A stretch of 64,000 nucleotides of DNA from Gammaproteobacteria bacterium (GTDB taxonomy: Bacteria > Pseudomonadota > Gammaproteobacteria > Burkholderiales > Nitrosomonadaceae), in NCBI GenBank assembly GCA_015709615.1, contig CP054179.1:1550001-1614000 (forward strand). The letters are read 5' to 3'. Numbering within the stretch: the first letter of the stretch is position 1; every line of letters begins with the position of its first letter. Shown here piece after piece: positions 16,844-26,141 of the stretch. The position numbers and the translations under genes are program-made. Under the pieces are notes generated by a model that saw only the letters and a program-made list of their open reading frames with translations, was not told the DNA's origin and did not search any database.

Positions 16844-18092
16844 ATTCACGTTGAACGGCGAATTGGCGGCGTTGCCGCATTTTCTGACCAGCTTGGCGAT
16901 CGGTTTATTGATCGGACTGGAACGCGAACGCAGCCCGGGCTCGCGCGCGGGATTGCGGACATTTGCCTTGGTCGCGATGTTCGGCACGTTGGCTGCAATG
17001 CTGTCGGAAAAAGCCACGCCGTGGTTATTGCTCGGCGGTTTATTCATCGTCGGCTTGATGATGGTGGCTGCGTATTTCCGCGTCAAGGACGACAACGCCG
17101 ACCCGGGAACCACGACGATCGCCGCGATTCTGGTGTGCTACTGCCTGGGCGCCTCGGTCTGGTACGACAACGGCACGCTGGCGATCATGCTCGCCATCAT
17201 CACCACGGTTTTGCTGTACTTCAAGACGGAGCTGCACGGCATCACCGAAAAACTCAGCCGCCGGGATTTGATTTCCATGCTGCAATTCGGCGTGCTGACA
17301 TTCATCATTTTGCCGATCTTGCCGGACAAAAATATGGGGCCTTACGAAGCCCTCAACCCCTACCAGATCTGGCTGATGGTGGTATTGATATCGGGTGTCA
17401 GCTTGGTCGGTTACGTGGCGCTGCAATTGATCGGCCAGCGCCACGGCGCGGTGCTGGGCCTGTTCGGCGGCTTGGTGTCGAGCACTGCCACGACGCTGGT
17501 ATACGCGCGCCGCAGCATGGAAAACGAAAGTTTCACGAACTTGACCGTGACCGTCATTCTGATCGCTAACCTGACGGTATTGCTGCGCTTGGCCATTCTC
17601 GCCGCTGCCGCTTCCCCGGTTATATTGCCGCAATTGCTGCCGGTGCTGGGCTGCGGTTTTCTGGCCGGCGCGGTTGTCATGATATTCGGCTGGCGCAAAC
17701 TCAGCCAGCAGTATGAAATGACGCTGCCGGAAATCAAAAACCCCGCGGAAATCCGCGCCGCCGCCGCTTTTGGATTGATTTACGGCAGCGTATTGCTTTT
17801 TTCCGCCTGGCTGTCCGACATCGCCGGCAGCAGCGGACTGTACGCTGTGGCGCTCGTCTCCGGACTCACCGATACCGCTGCCATCACGCTTTCCAGTCTG
17901 CACTTTTACCAACACGGCAAACTGGAAGCCGCGCAAGCGATCACCGCGATCTCGCTGGCTTTCATTTCCAACGTCGGCTTCAAACTCGGACTGGTTTTTT
18001 TCATCGGCAGCAGATTACTCGCCCGGCAATGCGTTTTCGGCTTGCTGGCGACCGCCGCCGGGCTTGGGCTGGGGTTGTTGTTTTTGCTCTAA
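16833..18092 (+). CDS. MgtC/SapB-family membrane protein with DUF4010
   Basis: A 419-residue integral membrane protein with about a dozen hydrophobic segments. The N-terminal MgtC/SapB domain shows LTSLAIGLLIGLERER and GLRTFALVAMFGTL; the C-terminal half is a DUF4010 module (VLGLFGGLVSSTATTLVYAR, ALVSGLTDTAAITLS). MgtC-type proteins are tied to magnesium limitation and membrane energetics, but the substrate of this two-domain form is not established. It overlaps recJ by 11 bases. Confidence 0.88.
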   Translation: MHTEFTLNGELAALPHFLTSLAIGLLIGLERERSPGSRAGLRTFALVAMFGTLAAMLSEKATPWLLLGGLFIVGLMMVAAYFRVKDDNADPGTTTIAAILVCYCLGASVWYDNGTLAIMLAIITTVLLYFKTELHGITEKLSRRDLISMLQFGVLTFIILPILPDKNMGPYEALNPYQIWLMVVLISGVSLVGYVALQLIGQRHGAVLGLFGGLVSSTATTLVYARRSMENESFTNLTVTVILIANLTVLLRLAILAAAASPVILPQLLPVLGCGFLAGAVVMIFGWRKLSQQYEMTLPEIKNPAEIRAAAAFGLIYGSVLLFSAWLSDIAGSSGLYAVALVSGLTDTAAITLSSLHFYQHGKLEAAQAITAISLAFISNVGFKLGLVFFIGSRLLARQCVFGLLATAAGLGLGLLFLL

Positions 18093-18106
18093 CCGGATAA
18101 GCGGCC

Positions 18107-20419
18107 GTGAAACTCACCGATAACGAAAAGCGTGACATCATCAAACTGCTGGAAGCGGACAAGCCGCTGCCGGACAAGTACCGCTTTTTGCTGTTCGACG
18201 ATAAACGCGAGGTCGAGCTGGTGTGGAACGGCAAGAGCAACGAAGTGTGCAATATCGTGCTGCCGTTTCAGACCATTGAGCAGGTTGACGAGCCGCGCGC
18301 CGAGAAACTTGCCGATACTGCGATTCAACCAGGCCTGTTCGATCTCGACCCGCGCGGGCGGCAGCTCAAGGGCTGGACCAACAAACTGATCTGGGGCGAC
18401 AACAAGCTGATTCTGTCCAGCCTGAAAAACGGCCCGCTGCGCGAAACCATCGAGCAGCAAGGCGGCCTGAAGCTGATCTACATCGACCCGCCGTTCGACG
18501 TCGGCGCGGATTTCTCGATGGACATCGAAATCGGCGGCGACACTTTTACCAAGAAACCCAACATCCTCGAAGAAATCGCCTACCGCGACACCTGGGGCAA
18601 AGGCGCGGATTCGTTCATCAGCATGATTTACGAGCGGCTGGTGCTGATGCGCGATTTGCTGGCGGAGGATGGGAGTATTTATGTGCATTGCGATTGGCGG
18701 GTAAATAGTTATATTCGTTTAGTCCTAGATGAGGTTTTTGGTCAGAATAATGCGATCAATGAAATAACTTGGCGACGCTCTGATGCTCATAGCGATATTG
18801 GTCAAGGAGCAAAACATTTTGGCAAGGTTTGCGACACAATTTTCTATTACGCGCGAACTCCTGAACAGCATTTACTAAATATGCAATTTACACCGCTTCC
18901 AGAAAGTACTATTTCAAAGTGGTATAGACATGTAGAAGAAGGTACTGGCAGGCGCTATAACAAAGCAGATATTACTGGCCCTGGTGGTGCAAAGAAAGGT
19001 AACCCAGTCTACGAATGGAAAGGGATTACACGTGCATGGCGTTACAGTCGAGAACGAATGGAACAACTTGAACAAGAAGGACGCATTGTTTATTCAAACT
19101 CGGGAATGGCCTATCAGAAACGCTACCTTGATGAAAGTAAGGGCGTGCCAATTCAGGATTTGTGGGATGACATTCAAATGATTCGTGGCATTCATTTGCA
19201 CTCAGAGGGATTGGCTTATCCCACCCAAAAACCCGAAGCCCTGCTCGAACGCATCATTAAAGCATCCAGCAACGAAGGCGACCTGATCGCCGATTTCTTC
19301 TGCGGTTCCGGCACCACGGCGGCGGTGGCCGAGAAACTGGGACGCAAATGGATCGCCACCGATTTGGGTAAGTTCGCCGTTCACACCACGCGCAAACGCA
19401 TGATCGGCGTGCAGCGGCAGTTGAAGGCGGAAGGCAGGGATTACCGCGCATTCGAGATCCTCAATCTGGGTAAGTACGAGCGCCAGCATTATCTGGGAGT
19501 CAATGCGGACTTGCGCGACGCGGAAAAGCAGCAACAACTGGAAGCCAAGGAAGCCGCGTTTCTCGATTTGATCCTGCGCGCGTATCAAGCGGAAAAAATC
19601 ACCGGCTTCAGCAGTTTTCACGGCAAAAAAGCCGCGCGGCTGGTCGCGGTCGGGCCGGTCAATCTGCCGGTGACGCGGCTTTTTGTCGAGGAAATCATCC
19701 TGGAATGCCGCAAGAAACACATCACCAAGGTCGACATCCTTGGCTTCGAGTTTGAAATGGGCTTGTTCCCGAACGTGCTCGACGACGCGCGCGCCAAGGG
19801 CATCGACATCGCACCGAAATACATCCCCGCCGACGTGTTCGACAAACGCGCGGTGGAAAAAAACCAGGTGGTGTTCCACGATGTCGCGTTCATCGAAGTC
19901 AAACCGCATGTCAAAGGCAACACGGTCGCGGTCGAGTTGACCGATTTCTCGGTATTCTATTCGCAGGATTCCATCGCCAACGCCGAAACCACGCTGAAAA
20001 ATAAGGGCAGCAAAATCGTCGTGGAGAAAGGCCAGATCGTCAAAGTCAGCAAGGACAAGGACGGCATCGTCACGCGCGAGCCGCTGACGCGCCACTGGAC
20101 CGACTGGATCGATTATTGGTCGGTGGACTTCGATTTCGAAAGCAAGCGCGAAATCATCCGCGTGCAGAAAGCTTTGTCCGGTCAAGGCGAATTGTCGGGA
20201 CTGGAAGCGCCGCAAATGAATCTGCCCGAGTACGAGGAAGTTTGGACCGGCGATTACGTGTTCGAAAACGAATGGCAAAGCTTCCGCACCAAAAAAGACC
20301 GCACGCTGGAATTAACCAGCGTGTTTCAGGAAGTCATGCCCGGACGGCGCAAAATCGCCGTGAAAGTGGTGGATATTTTCGGCAACGACACCATGACGAT
20401 TGTCGAGGTGACGGTGTGA
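18107..20419 (+). CDS. Type III-like N6-adenine DNA methyltransferase (Mod)
   Basis: A 770-residue beta-class adenine methyltransferase. The catalytic motif IV comes first (LIYIDPPFDVGADF, near residue 125) and the SAM-binding motif I later (DFFCGSGTTAAVAEKLG, near 397), with the target-recognition region between them. A long C-terminal extension is typical of Mod subunits. The start is GTG at 18107. Codon use changes sharply at about 18690-19215 (residues about 195-369): this stretch is AT-rich between GC-rich flanks, as expected for an exchanged target-recognition domain. It is followed, with overlap, by fic and then by res. Confidence 0.92.
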   Translation: MKLTDNEKRDIIKLLEADKPLPDKYRFLLFDDKREVELVWNGKSNEVCNIVLPFQTIEQVDEPRAEKLADTAIQPGLFDLDPRGRQLKGWTNKLIWGDNKLILSSLKNGPLRETIEQQGGLKLIYIDPPFDVGADFSMDIEIGGDTFTKKPNILEEIAYRDTWGKGADSFISMIYERLVLMRDLLAEDGSIYVHCDWRVNSYIRLVLDEVFGQNNAINEITWRRSDAHSDIGQGAKHFGKVCDTIFYYARTPEQHLLNMQFTPLPESTISKWYRHVEEGTGRRYNKADITGPGGAKKGNPVYEWKGITRAWRYSRERMEQLEQEGRIVYSNSGMAYQKRYLDESKGVPIQDLWDDIQMIRGIHLHSEGLAYPTQKPEALLERIIKASSNEGDLIADFFCGSGTTAAVAEKLGRKWIATDLGKFAVHTTRKRMIGVQRQLKAEGRDYRAFEILNLGKYERQHYLGVNADLRDAEKQQQLEAKEAAFLDLILRAYQAEKITGFSSFHGKKAARLVAVGPVNLPVTRLFVEEIILECRKKHITKVDILGFEFEMGLFPNVLDDARAKGIDIAPKYIPADVFDKRAVEKNQVVFHDVAFIEVKPHVKGNTVAVELTDFSVFYSQDSIANAETTLKNKGSKIVVEKGQIVKVSKDKDGIVTREPLTRHWTDWIDYWSVDFDFESKREIIRVQKALSGQGELSGLEAPQMNLPEYEEVWTGDYVFENEWQSFRTKKDRTLELTSVFQEVMPGRRKIAVKVVDIFGNDTMTIVEVTV

Positions 20420-21492
20420 GCACCCTCGAGCTGCTGCCATTTCCGCAAGAAATAGAAACCACGGCGGTACTGAAGAAACTTGCCAGGGCACATCAGGCTT
20501 TGGCAGAGCTGAAAGGCGTTGCAGCGAGCATTCCGAACGAGGGCATTCTCATCAGCACGCTCTCGTTGCAAGAAGCCAAAGACAGCTCCGCGATCGAGAA
20601 CATCATCACCACGCATGACGATTTGTACCGCAGCGATAGCGTTGCCAGACTGTTTGCCAGCGTGGCGGCCAAGGAAGTGCATAATTACGCCAGCGCTTTG
20701 CATCATGGCTTTCAACAGGTTAAAGCGAACGGCTTATTGACTAACAACGATGTGCTGCAAATTCAGGCAACCATCGAAGAAAACAATGCGGGGTTTCGCA
20801 AATTATCCGGCACCGCGCTAAAAAACGATCTCACCGGCGAAACCGTTTATACGCCGCCGCAACACGCAGATGAAATCACCGCATTGATGACTAATTTGGA
20901 GCGCTTCATCAACGACGATGACTTGTGCGGTTGGGATCCGTTAACCAAAATGGCGGTGATTCATCATCAATTTGAAAGCATTCACCCTTTTTATGATGGC
21001 AACGGGAGAACTGGCCGTATTATCAATATCCTGTATTTAGTCAAACAAGGACTACTCAAAATCCCGGTGTTGTATCTGAGCCGGTATATCAATCAGAACA
21101 AAAGCGATTATTACCGCTTGCTGCAAGCCACGCGTGATACCGGTCATTGGGAGCCTTGGCTGATGTTCATGCTGGAAGGCGTTGAACAAACTGCTAAGCA
21201 AACTGTGGCACTGATCGAAGGCATTAAGACAGTCATGCAAACCTTCAAACAAAAAATGCGCAGCGAATTGCCCAAGATTTACAGTCAGGATTTGCTCAAT
21301 AACATTTTCCGCCACCCATACACTAAAATCGATTTTGTCATGACTGAATTAAATGTTAGCCGTATTACGGCGATTCGTTATTTGGATCAGTTGATCGGTA
21401 TCGGGTTACTGGAAAAGCACAAAATAGGCCGCGACAATTATTACATCAATACGGCGCTCTATAACCTGCTAAGCAACGTGCATCAAAAATGA
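20416..21492 (+). CDS. Fic-family protein (class II, N-terminal inhibitory helix) with C-terminal winged helix
   Basis: A 358-residue Fic protein. The active site HPFYDGNGRTGR (near residue 190) is complete, so AMP transfer is plausible. The N-terminal SSAIENI (near residue 57) matches the (S/T)xxxE(G/N) inhibitory helix of class II Fic proteins, implying autoinhibition. The C-terminus (FVMTELNVSRITAIRYLDQL, IGLLEKHKIG) looks like a winged helix-turn-helix. GTG 20416 overlaps the mod stop codon (GTGA) and gives the standard Fic N-terminus; longer in-frame extensions run through mod and are rejected. Lying between mod and res, it may regulate or modify the restriction system. Confidence 0.92.
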   Translation: MSTLELLPFPQEIETTAVLKKLARAHQALAELKGVAASIPNEGILISTLSLQEAKDSSAIENIITTHDDLYRSDSVARLFASVAAKEVHNYASALHHGFQQVKANGLLTNNDVLQIQATIEENNAGFRKLSGTALKNDLTGETVYTPPQHADEITALMTNLERFINDDDLCGWDPLTKMAVIHHQFESIHPFYDGNGRTGRIINILYLVKQGLLKIPVLYLSRYINQNKSDYYRLLQATRDTGHWEPWLMFMLEGVEQTAKQTVALIEGIKTVMQTFKQKMRSELPKIYSQDLLNNIFRHPYTKIDFVMTELNVSRITAIRYLDQLIGIGLLEKHKIGRDNYYINTALYNLLSNVHQK

Positions 21493-21497
21493 CAGAA

Positions 21498-21600
21498 TCT
21501 ATACATATCCCCAATAATATGTATAGAAAACCGCCAATTTCTATACATATCTCCAATAATATGTATAGAAAACCGTCAATTTCTATATATATCCCAAGCA
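21498..21600. repeat. 42-bp tandem repeats, each a palindrome (2.5 units)
   Basis: Units start at 21498, 21540 and 21582 (period 42). Units 1 and 2 each contain perfect 11-bp arms TCTATACATAT and ATATGTATAGA around an 8-base centre (CCCCAATA or CTCCAATA). Unit 3 keeps only a changed left arm. The array lies between the fic stop and the res start, so an operator for res or a transcript hairpin is likely. The linker ACCGYCAATT is also repeated. Confidence 0.9.
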
Positions 21601-21634
21601 ACAGGTACCGAGATTTGATAGCGGAGAATCCGTA

Positions 21635-24325
21635 ATGGCACTTCACCCTGATTTTCCAAGTTCTCCTTATGCTATTTTAAATCCCGATATCCGCTGGTTC
21701 CCCGCTGACGAAGCGCTACGCGAAAGCAGCATGGATAAGCTGATGCCGCCGCTGGTGGCGATGTTGCGCAAGAAAGTGAAGGAGTTCCGCGATAGCGGCT
21801 ATGCAGGCGTCAGCGCGACCAGCAAAAGTTTGCTGAACTGGTGGTTCAAAGGGCCGCACTTACTGCCCCGGTTTGACGGCGCGACGGAAGAGTTCCGTTA
21901 TTTCTTCGCACAGCGGGAAGCGCTGGAAACCATCGTTTATCTTTACGATGTCGTCCATGCAAAAGACAAATTCGATTTGATGCGCTTTGACAGCAGCGGC
22001 AGGGTGTCGGCGCAGCTGTTCGACGAAACCTGGCGGCGCTATGTGATCAAAATGGCAACTGGCAGCGGCAAGACCAAGGTGATGAGCCTGGCGCTGGCAT
22101 GGAGTTTTTTTCACAAAACATACGAACCGGATTCCACTTTGGCGCGCAATTTTCTGGTGATTGCGCCGAACATCATCGTGCTCGACCGCATTTACAAGGA
22201 TTTCCAGGGTTTGCGCATTTTCTTCCAGGATCCGGCGATTCCCGATAACGGTTTCGACGGCCGCAACTGGCGCGACGATTTTCAACTGACGCTGCATGTG
22301 CAGGATCAGGTGCGCGTTACGCACTCCACCGGCAATATTTTTCTGACCAATATTCACCGCGTATACGCCGGGGAGGATATTCCGCCGTCGCCGGACGACG
22401 ACAACACGATGGATTATTTTTTGGGAAAACGGCCCAGCGGCGCGACGACCGATTCCAAGGTCGATTTGGGCATGATCGTGCGCGACATCGATGAATTGAT
22501 GGTTCTGAACGACGAAGCGCACCATATTCACGACGCCGGATTGGCGTGGTTCCAATCGATTCAGGATATTCACAACCGCTTGCTGCAAAAAGGCGGCGCG
22601 CTGAGTTTGCAACTGGATGTGACGGCGACGCCGAAGCACAACAACGGTGCGATTTTCGTGCAAACGGTGGCGGATTATCCATTGGTGGAAGCGATCTGGC
22701 AGAACGTGGTCAAACATCCGGTGCTGCCCGACGCCGCCAGCCGCGCCAAGCTGGCGGAGCGGCAAAGCGCCAAATATACCGAGAAGTACGCGGATTATAT
22801 CGACTTGGGTGTGATCGAATGGCGCAAGGCGTATGCCGAACACCAGAAATTGAACAAGAAAGCGATTTTGTTCGTGATGACCGACGACACTCGGAATTGC
22901 GACGATGTGGCGGAGTACCTGGAAGGCCATTATCCGGAATTGAAAGGCGCGGTATTGGTGATTCACACCAAGAACAACGGCGAGATTTCCGAAGCCGCCA
23001 GCGGCAAAGCCAAGGAAGAACTGGAAGCGCTGCGCAAGCAATCGAATCAAATCGACGATGCCGCCAGCCCGTACAAGGCAATCGTATCCGTGCTGATGCT
23101 GAAGGAAGGCTGGGATGTGCGCAACGTCACGACCATCGTCGGATTGCGTGCGTATTCGGCGAAAAGCAACATTCTGCCGGAGCAGACATTGGGGCGCGGT
23201 TTGCGCAAGATGTACCCGGGTGATGTGGAAGAATATGTCAGTGTCATCGGCACCGATGCGTTCATGGATTTCGTCGAGTCGATCCAGGCCGAGGGCGTCG
23301 AACTGGAACGCAAAGCGATGGGGGATGGCACAAAACCCAAAACGCCGCTGGTGATCGAAGTGGATCACGGCAATGAACAAAAAGACATTGCCGCGCTGGA
23401 TATCGAAATCCCGGTGCTGACGCCGCGCGTTTACCGGGAATACAAGAATTTGGCCGATCTGAATGCCGCGTCGATGCCATTCCAGAAAGTGACGTATCAC
23501 CAATTCAGCGAGGCGGAACAGCGTGAAATTGTGTTCAAGGACATCACGACCGGTGAAATCACGCATACCACGATGCTGGATTCCGCCGGTATCGCGGACT
23601 ACCGCAGCGTAATCGGTTACTTTGCGCAAACCGTGATGAAGGAGTTACGGTTGATCAGCGGCTACGATGTGCTGTACGGAAAAATCAAGCGCTTTGTCCG
23701 GGATAGCTTGTTCGATCAACCGGCCGATCTGGAATCGCCGAACACTTTGCGCAATTTATCGGAACTGGCCGCCACCAAGACCGTGATCGAAACATTCAAA
23801 AAAGCGGTTAACGATTTGACGGTTCGCGACAAAGGCAACGCGGAAATCCGCGACACCATCAAACTGCGGCAAACGCGTCCATTCATCGTTAAAGATCAGG
23901 GTTATCTGATGGCGAAAAAGAGCGTGTTCAATCGTATTGTTGGCGATAGTCACTTTGAGTTGCAGTTTGCCAGCTTTCTTGAGAATTGCAGCGATGTCGA
24001 GTCGTATGCCAAAAATTATCTGGCGGTGCATTTCAAGCTCGATTACGTCAATGCGAACGGTGATATAGCCAATTATTACCCGGACTTTATCGTAAAAAAG
24101 AACGGCCATGAAATCGTGATCGTTGAAACCAAAGGTCAGGCCGATTTGGACGTGCCTTTAAAAACGCAGCGATTGAAGCAGTGGTGCGATGACATGAATC
24201 ACTTACAATCTGCTGTTAAATATGATTTTGTCTATGTAGATGAAGAAAACTTCAAAAAATATCAACCCAAGTCTTTTGCTGAACTTGTAAAGAGCTTTGT
24301 TACATACAAAGAAAGCTCGGAATAA
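21635..24325 (+). CDS. Type III restriction enzyme Res-like helicase-nuclease
   Basis: An 896-residue SF2 translocase with a C-terminal nuclease. Visible motifs are Walker A MATGSGKTKVM (near residue 140), the DEAD-like box NDEAHHIHDAG (near 293), LDVTATPKHNN, SVLMLKEGWDVRNV, EQTLGRGLRKM, and a PD-(D/E)xK nuclease (YYPDFIVKKNGHEIVIVETK, residues about 814-833). This is the domain order of type III Res subunits. ATG 21635 has a GGAG ribosome site and follows the palindromic repeat array. Its methyltransferase partner is the mod gene two positions upstream. Confidence 0.92.
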   Translation: MALHPDFPSSPYAILNPDIRWFPADEALRESSMDKLMPPLVAMLRKKVKEFRDSGYAGVSATSKSLLNWWFKGPHLLPRFDGATEEFRYFFAQREALETIVYLYDVVHAKDKFDLMRFDSSGRVSAQLFDETWRRYVIKMATGSGKTKVMSLALAWSFFHKTYEPDSTLARNFLVIAPNIIVLDRIYKDFQGLRIFFQDPAIPDNGFDGRNWRDDFQLTLHVQDQVRVTHSTGNIFLTNIHRVYAGEDIPPSPDDDNTMDYFLGKRPSGATTDSKVDLGMIVRDIDELMVLNDEAHHIHDAGLAWFQSIQDIHNRLLQKGGALSLQLDVTATPKHNNGAIFVQTVADYPLVEAIWQNVVKHPVLPDAASRAKLAERQSAKYTEKYADYIDLGVIEWRKAYAEHQKLNKKAILFVMTDDTRNCDDVAEYLEGHYPELKGAVLVIHTKNNGEISEAASGKAKEELEALRKQSNQIDDAASPYKAIVSVLMLKEGWDVRNVTTIVGLRAYSAKSNILPEQTLGRGLRKMYPGDVEEYVSVIGTDAFMDFVESIQAEGVELERKAMGDGTKPKTPLVIEVDHGNEQKDIAALDIEIPVLTPRVYREYKNLADLNAASMPFQKVTYHQFSEAEQREIVFKDITTGEITHTTMLDSAGIADYRSVIGYFAQTVMKELRLISGYDVLYGKIKRFVRDSLFDQPADLESPNTLRNLSELAATKTVIETFKKAVNDLTVRDKGNAEIRDTIKLRQTRPFIVKDQGYLMAKKSVFNRIVGDSHFELQFASFLENCSDVESYAKNYLAVHFKLDYVNANGDIANYYPDFIVKKNGHEIVIVETKGQADLDVPLKTQRLKQWCDDMNHLQSAVKYDFVYVDEENFKKYQPKSFAELVKSFVTYKESSE

Positions 24326-24336
24326 AAAATTGCAAT

Positions 24337-24936
24337 TCAACCGGACAGCTTTCCATTCAGCAACTCCAGCACGCCGCCTTCCGCGGTTTCGCGGATGCGC
24401 GTGATGCCGCCGTTGCTGATTTTGATGCGATACAGACCGGACGGAGAGGCATGCACGGTTCTGGCGATAATCGCGCGCAGCACGCCGGCGTGTGCGACGA
24501 TCAGGACATGGCTGCCGCGATGTCGTTCGATGACTTCTTCATAGGCGCAACCAACGCGCTGCATAAAATCCTCGAGCGGTTCCGCGCCGTCTGGGCGGCG
24601 GTTGACCGGATCGCGCAGAAAAGCCTGATATTCCGCCACGCGGCCGATCTTGATTTCATCGTGACTCAATCCTTCCCACGCGCCGAATCCGACTTCCTTG
24701 AAGCGCGATTCAATCGCAACATCGATCCCGTGGCGTTCACCGAGTGCAAACGCAAACGCCTGGCAGCGCTGCAACGGGGATGTGATGATACGGTTCCAGT
24801 CATTGTAGCTGCCGACGGCATGCCACATTTGCGACCAGCCTTTCTCGCTCAGCGGATCGTCCACGCCGTGGCCGCGATAGCGGCGTCCACCGGCGGGTTG
24901 GCCGTGGCGGATCAAATCAATCACTGTTTCTGTCAT
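24337..24936 (-). CDS. Histidine phosphatase family protein
   Basis: A 199-residue phosphoglycerate-mutase-like phosphatase. The catalytic RHG motif is in IDLIRHGQPAGGRRYRGHG and the second histidine in VLIVAHAGVLRAII; the glutamate segment is FGAWEGLSHDEI. The substrate is unknown; alpha-ribazole phosphatase (CobC-like), sugar phosphatase or a general acid phosphatase are possible. ATG 24936 (MTETVIDLIRHG) is the natural start; the longer frame to 25155 adds unrelated sequence. It converges with res. Confidence 0.85.
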   Translation of the reverse strand: MTETVIDLIRHGQPAGGRRYRGHGVDDPLSEKGWSQMWHAVGSYNDWNRIITSPLQRCQAFAFALGERHGIDVAIESRFKEVGFGAWEGLSHDEIKIGRVAEYQAFLRDPVNRRPDGAEPLEDFMQRVGCAYEEVIERHRGSHVLIVAHAGVLRAIIARTVHASPSGLYRIKISNGGITRIRETAEGGVLELLNGKLSG

Positions 24937-25080
24937 AAAAGTTCGGCGGAATATTGGATAGATGCGGTAGTTTAGCCGATTTGACCGGCGTGGAAGCGAG
25001 TCGAAGCAAAAAAGTAAACCGCCCGCGGCACTTGCGCTGCAAGTTTGGTAGCAGCAAGTCTGCTTTTTGGGGGGAGTCAG

Positions 25081-25223
25081 GGAAACGCTGATTAATTCGG
25101 CGAACGAGATGAAGCGATAGACGCACGGGACGCAGTGACCGAGACATATCAACAAGATAGGCGAGGGAGTGAGTACCGTGCAACGAATCGATTCGCTCGT
25201 GCAGTCAATTAATCAGCGTTTCC
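25081..25223. repeat. Fold-back (MITE-like) element, 143 bp
   Basis: Perfect 17-bp terminal inverted repeats (GGAAACGCTGATTAATT at 25081-25097, inverted at 25207-25223) enclose a non-coding, partly self-complementary interior. One end, with about 70 bp of interior, recurs near-identically in reverse orientation at 51520-51588. It fits a non-autonomous dispersed repeat. I see no clear target duplication. It fills most of the gap between the phosphatase and the next leftward gene. Confidence 0.8.
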
Positions 25224-25307
25224 TTGGGGAAGCTTGAGAGATCAGTATGCAGCGGGTTAAGCAAGGAGAAAAGGTGCAGGCGGCAAAAAGAAATTTTTGC
25301 GGTTTGC

Positions 25308-26141
25308 CTATTTATTACCCACTTTAAATTCCGAGCCGCCGGTTTTGTTGATCACAGCCAGCGCAATATCGACGTATTCGGCAAATTCCAAGGCATCTTC
25401 GTCGGCGATCGGGGTCGCCAGCACGAAATCGGCATGCTTGCGCGCCTCATCTTTTCTGCCTTCGTCGTACAGCAGTTCGGCGTAAAAAGCGCGCGTAATG
25501 ACATCGCGCGGGAACAGTTCATGCGCCCGCTTCAAGTGCATCAGCGCTTTCTGGTTGCTGCCGAAGCTGACCGGAAATCCGGGCAATTTGTGATAGATGC
25601 GGCCCAGCGCGCGATGCGCTCCGGCGTTTTCGTATTGCTCGTCCAGCATGACCACTTTCAGCAATAAATTTTCCATCGGGCGGAGCATGCGCAGTGCATT
25701 CACCATGCCGCTGTCTTCCGCCATTTTGCCCATCGCCGCGGCTTTCCAGAAAAGTCCGCGCACATCGTTCTTATTCAGCGCAAGCGCGCGGTCGGCGACG
25801 ACAACACAATTCTTAAACAATTGAACACGGCGATTCTTGTTGCGCTCAAGCTGCGCCTCCATAAACTGCAGGCGGGAAAGCTCGGCAAACGCAGCAGATT
25901 CCCGGGAATCTTGTGTCAATTCGCGGAGCCAGTCGATTGTTTTCAGCAGCAGCGGCGTATCAACGGCATACTTCCACACGGCCAGTTCGATTTTTTGCTG
26001 ATTTTCTTCGGTCAATAGCATGGCGGATGTATTTTGCGCAAAAACTGGAGAAGTCAGGCAAGCAAACGCAACGATTCTGCAAGTAAGCAGAATCATTTTT
26101 TGCCCCATCCATCCTAGGCTCAGTTTTATAAAAGCGCTCAT
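25308..26141 (-). CDS. Exported helical-repeat (TPR-like) protein
   Basis: A 277-residue protein with an N-terminal signal peptide (MILLTCRIVAFACLTSPVFA; the real start may be MGQKM, 11 codons in). Repeated helical pairs follow (ADRALALNKNDVRGLFWKAA, YENAGAHRALGRIYHKLPG, ALMHLKRAHELFPRDVITRA, LYDEGRKDEARKHADFVLA) that look like TPR units. The overall pattern resembles the TRAP-transporter-associated TatT family, but I cannot confirm this. A periplasmic scaffold role is the most that can be inferred. Confidence 0.7.
   Translation of the reverse strand: MSAFIKLSLGWMGQKMILLTCRIVAFACLTSPVFAQNTSAMLLTEENQQKIELAVWKYAVDTPLLLKTIDWLRELTQDSRESAAFAELSRLQFMEAQLERNKNRRVQLFKNCVVVADRALALNKNDVRGLFWKAAAMGKMAEDSGMVNALRMLRPMENLLLKVVMLDEQYENAGAHRALGRIYHKLPGFPVSFGSNQKALMHLKRAHELFPRDVITRAFYAELLYDEGRKDEARKHADFVLATPIADEDALEFAEYVDIALAVINKTGGSEFKVGNK

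Noticed and set aside
20116..20415. N-terminal extension of the Fic frame inside mod
   Set aside because: The extension is the out-of-frame shadow of mod; GTG 20416 overlapping the mod stop gives the normal Fic start.
21498..21600. Possible CRISPR array (regular short repeats)
   Set aside because: Only 2.5 units, no unique spacers (the linker is repeated too), and each unit is a palindrome; an operator-type array fits better.
21860..23629. 589-codon reverse-strand open frame opposite res
   Set aside because: Its composition is that of a codon shadow of a GC-rich gene, with no recognisable domain; res has clear motifs on the other strand.
24937..25155. N-terminal extension of the histidine phosphatase
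   Set aside because: The extra residues are translated intergenic sequence; the RHG fold begins at the ATG at 24936.
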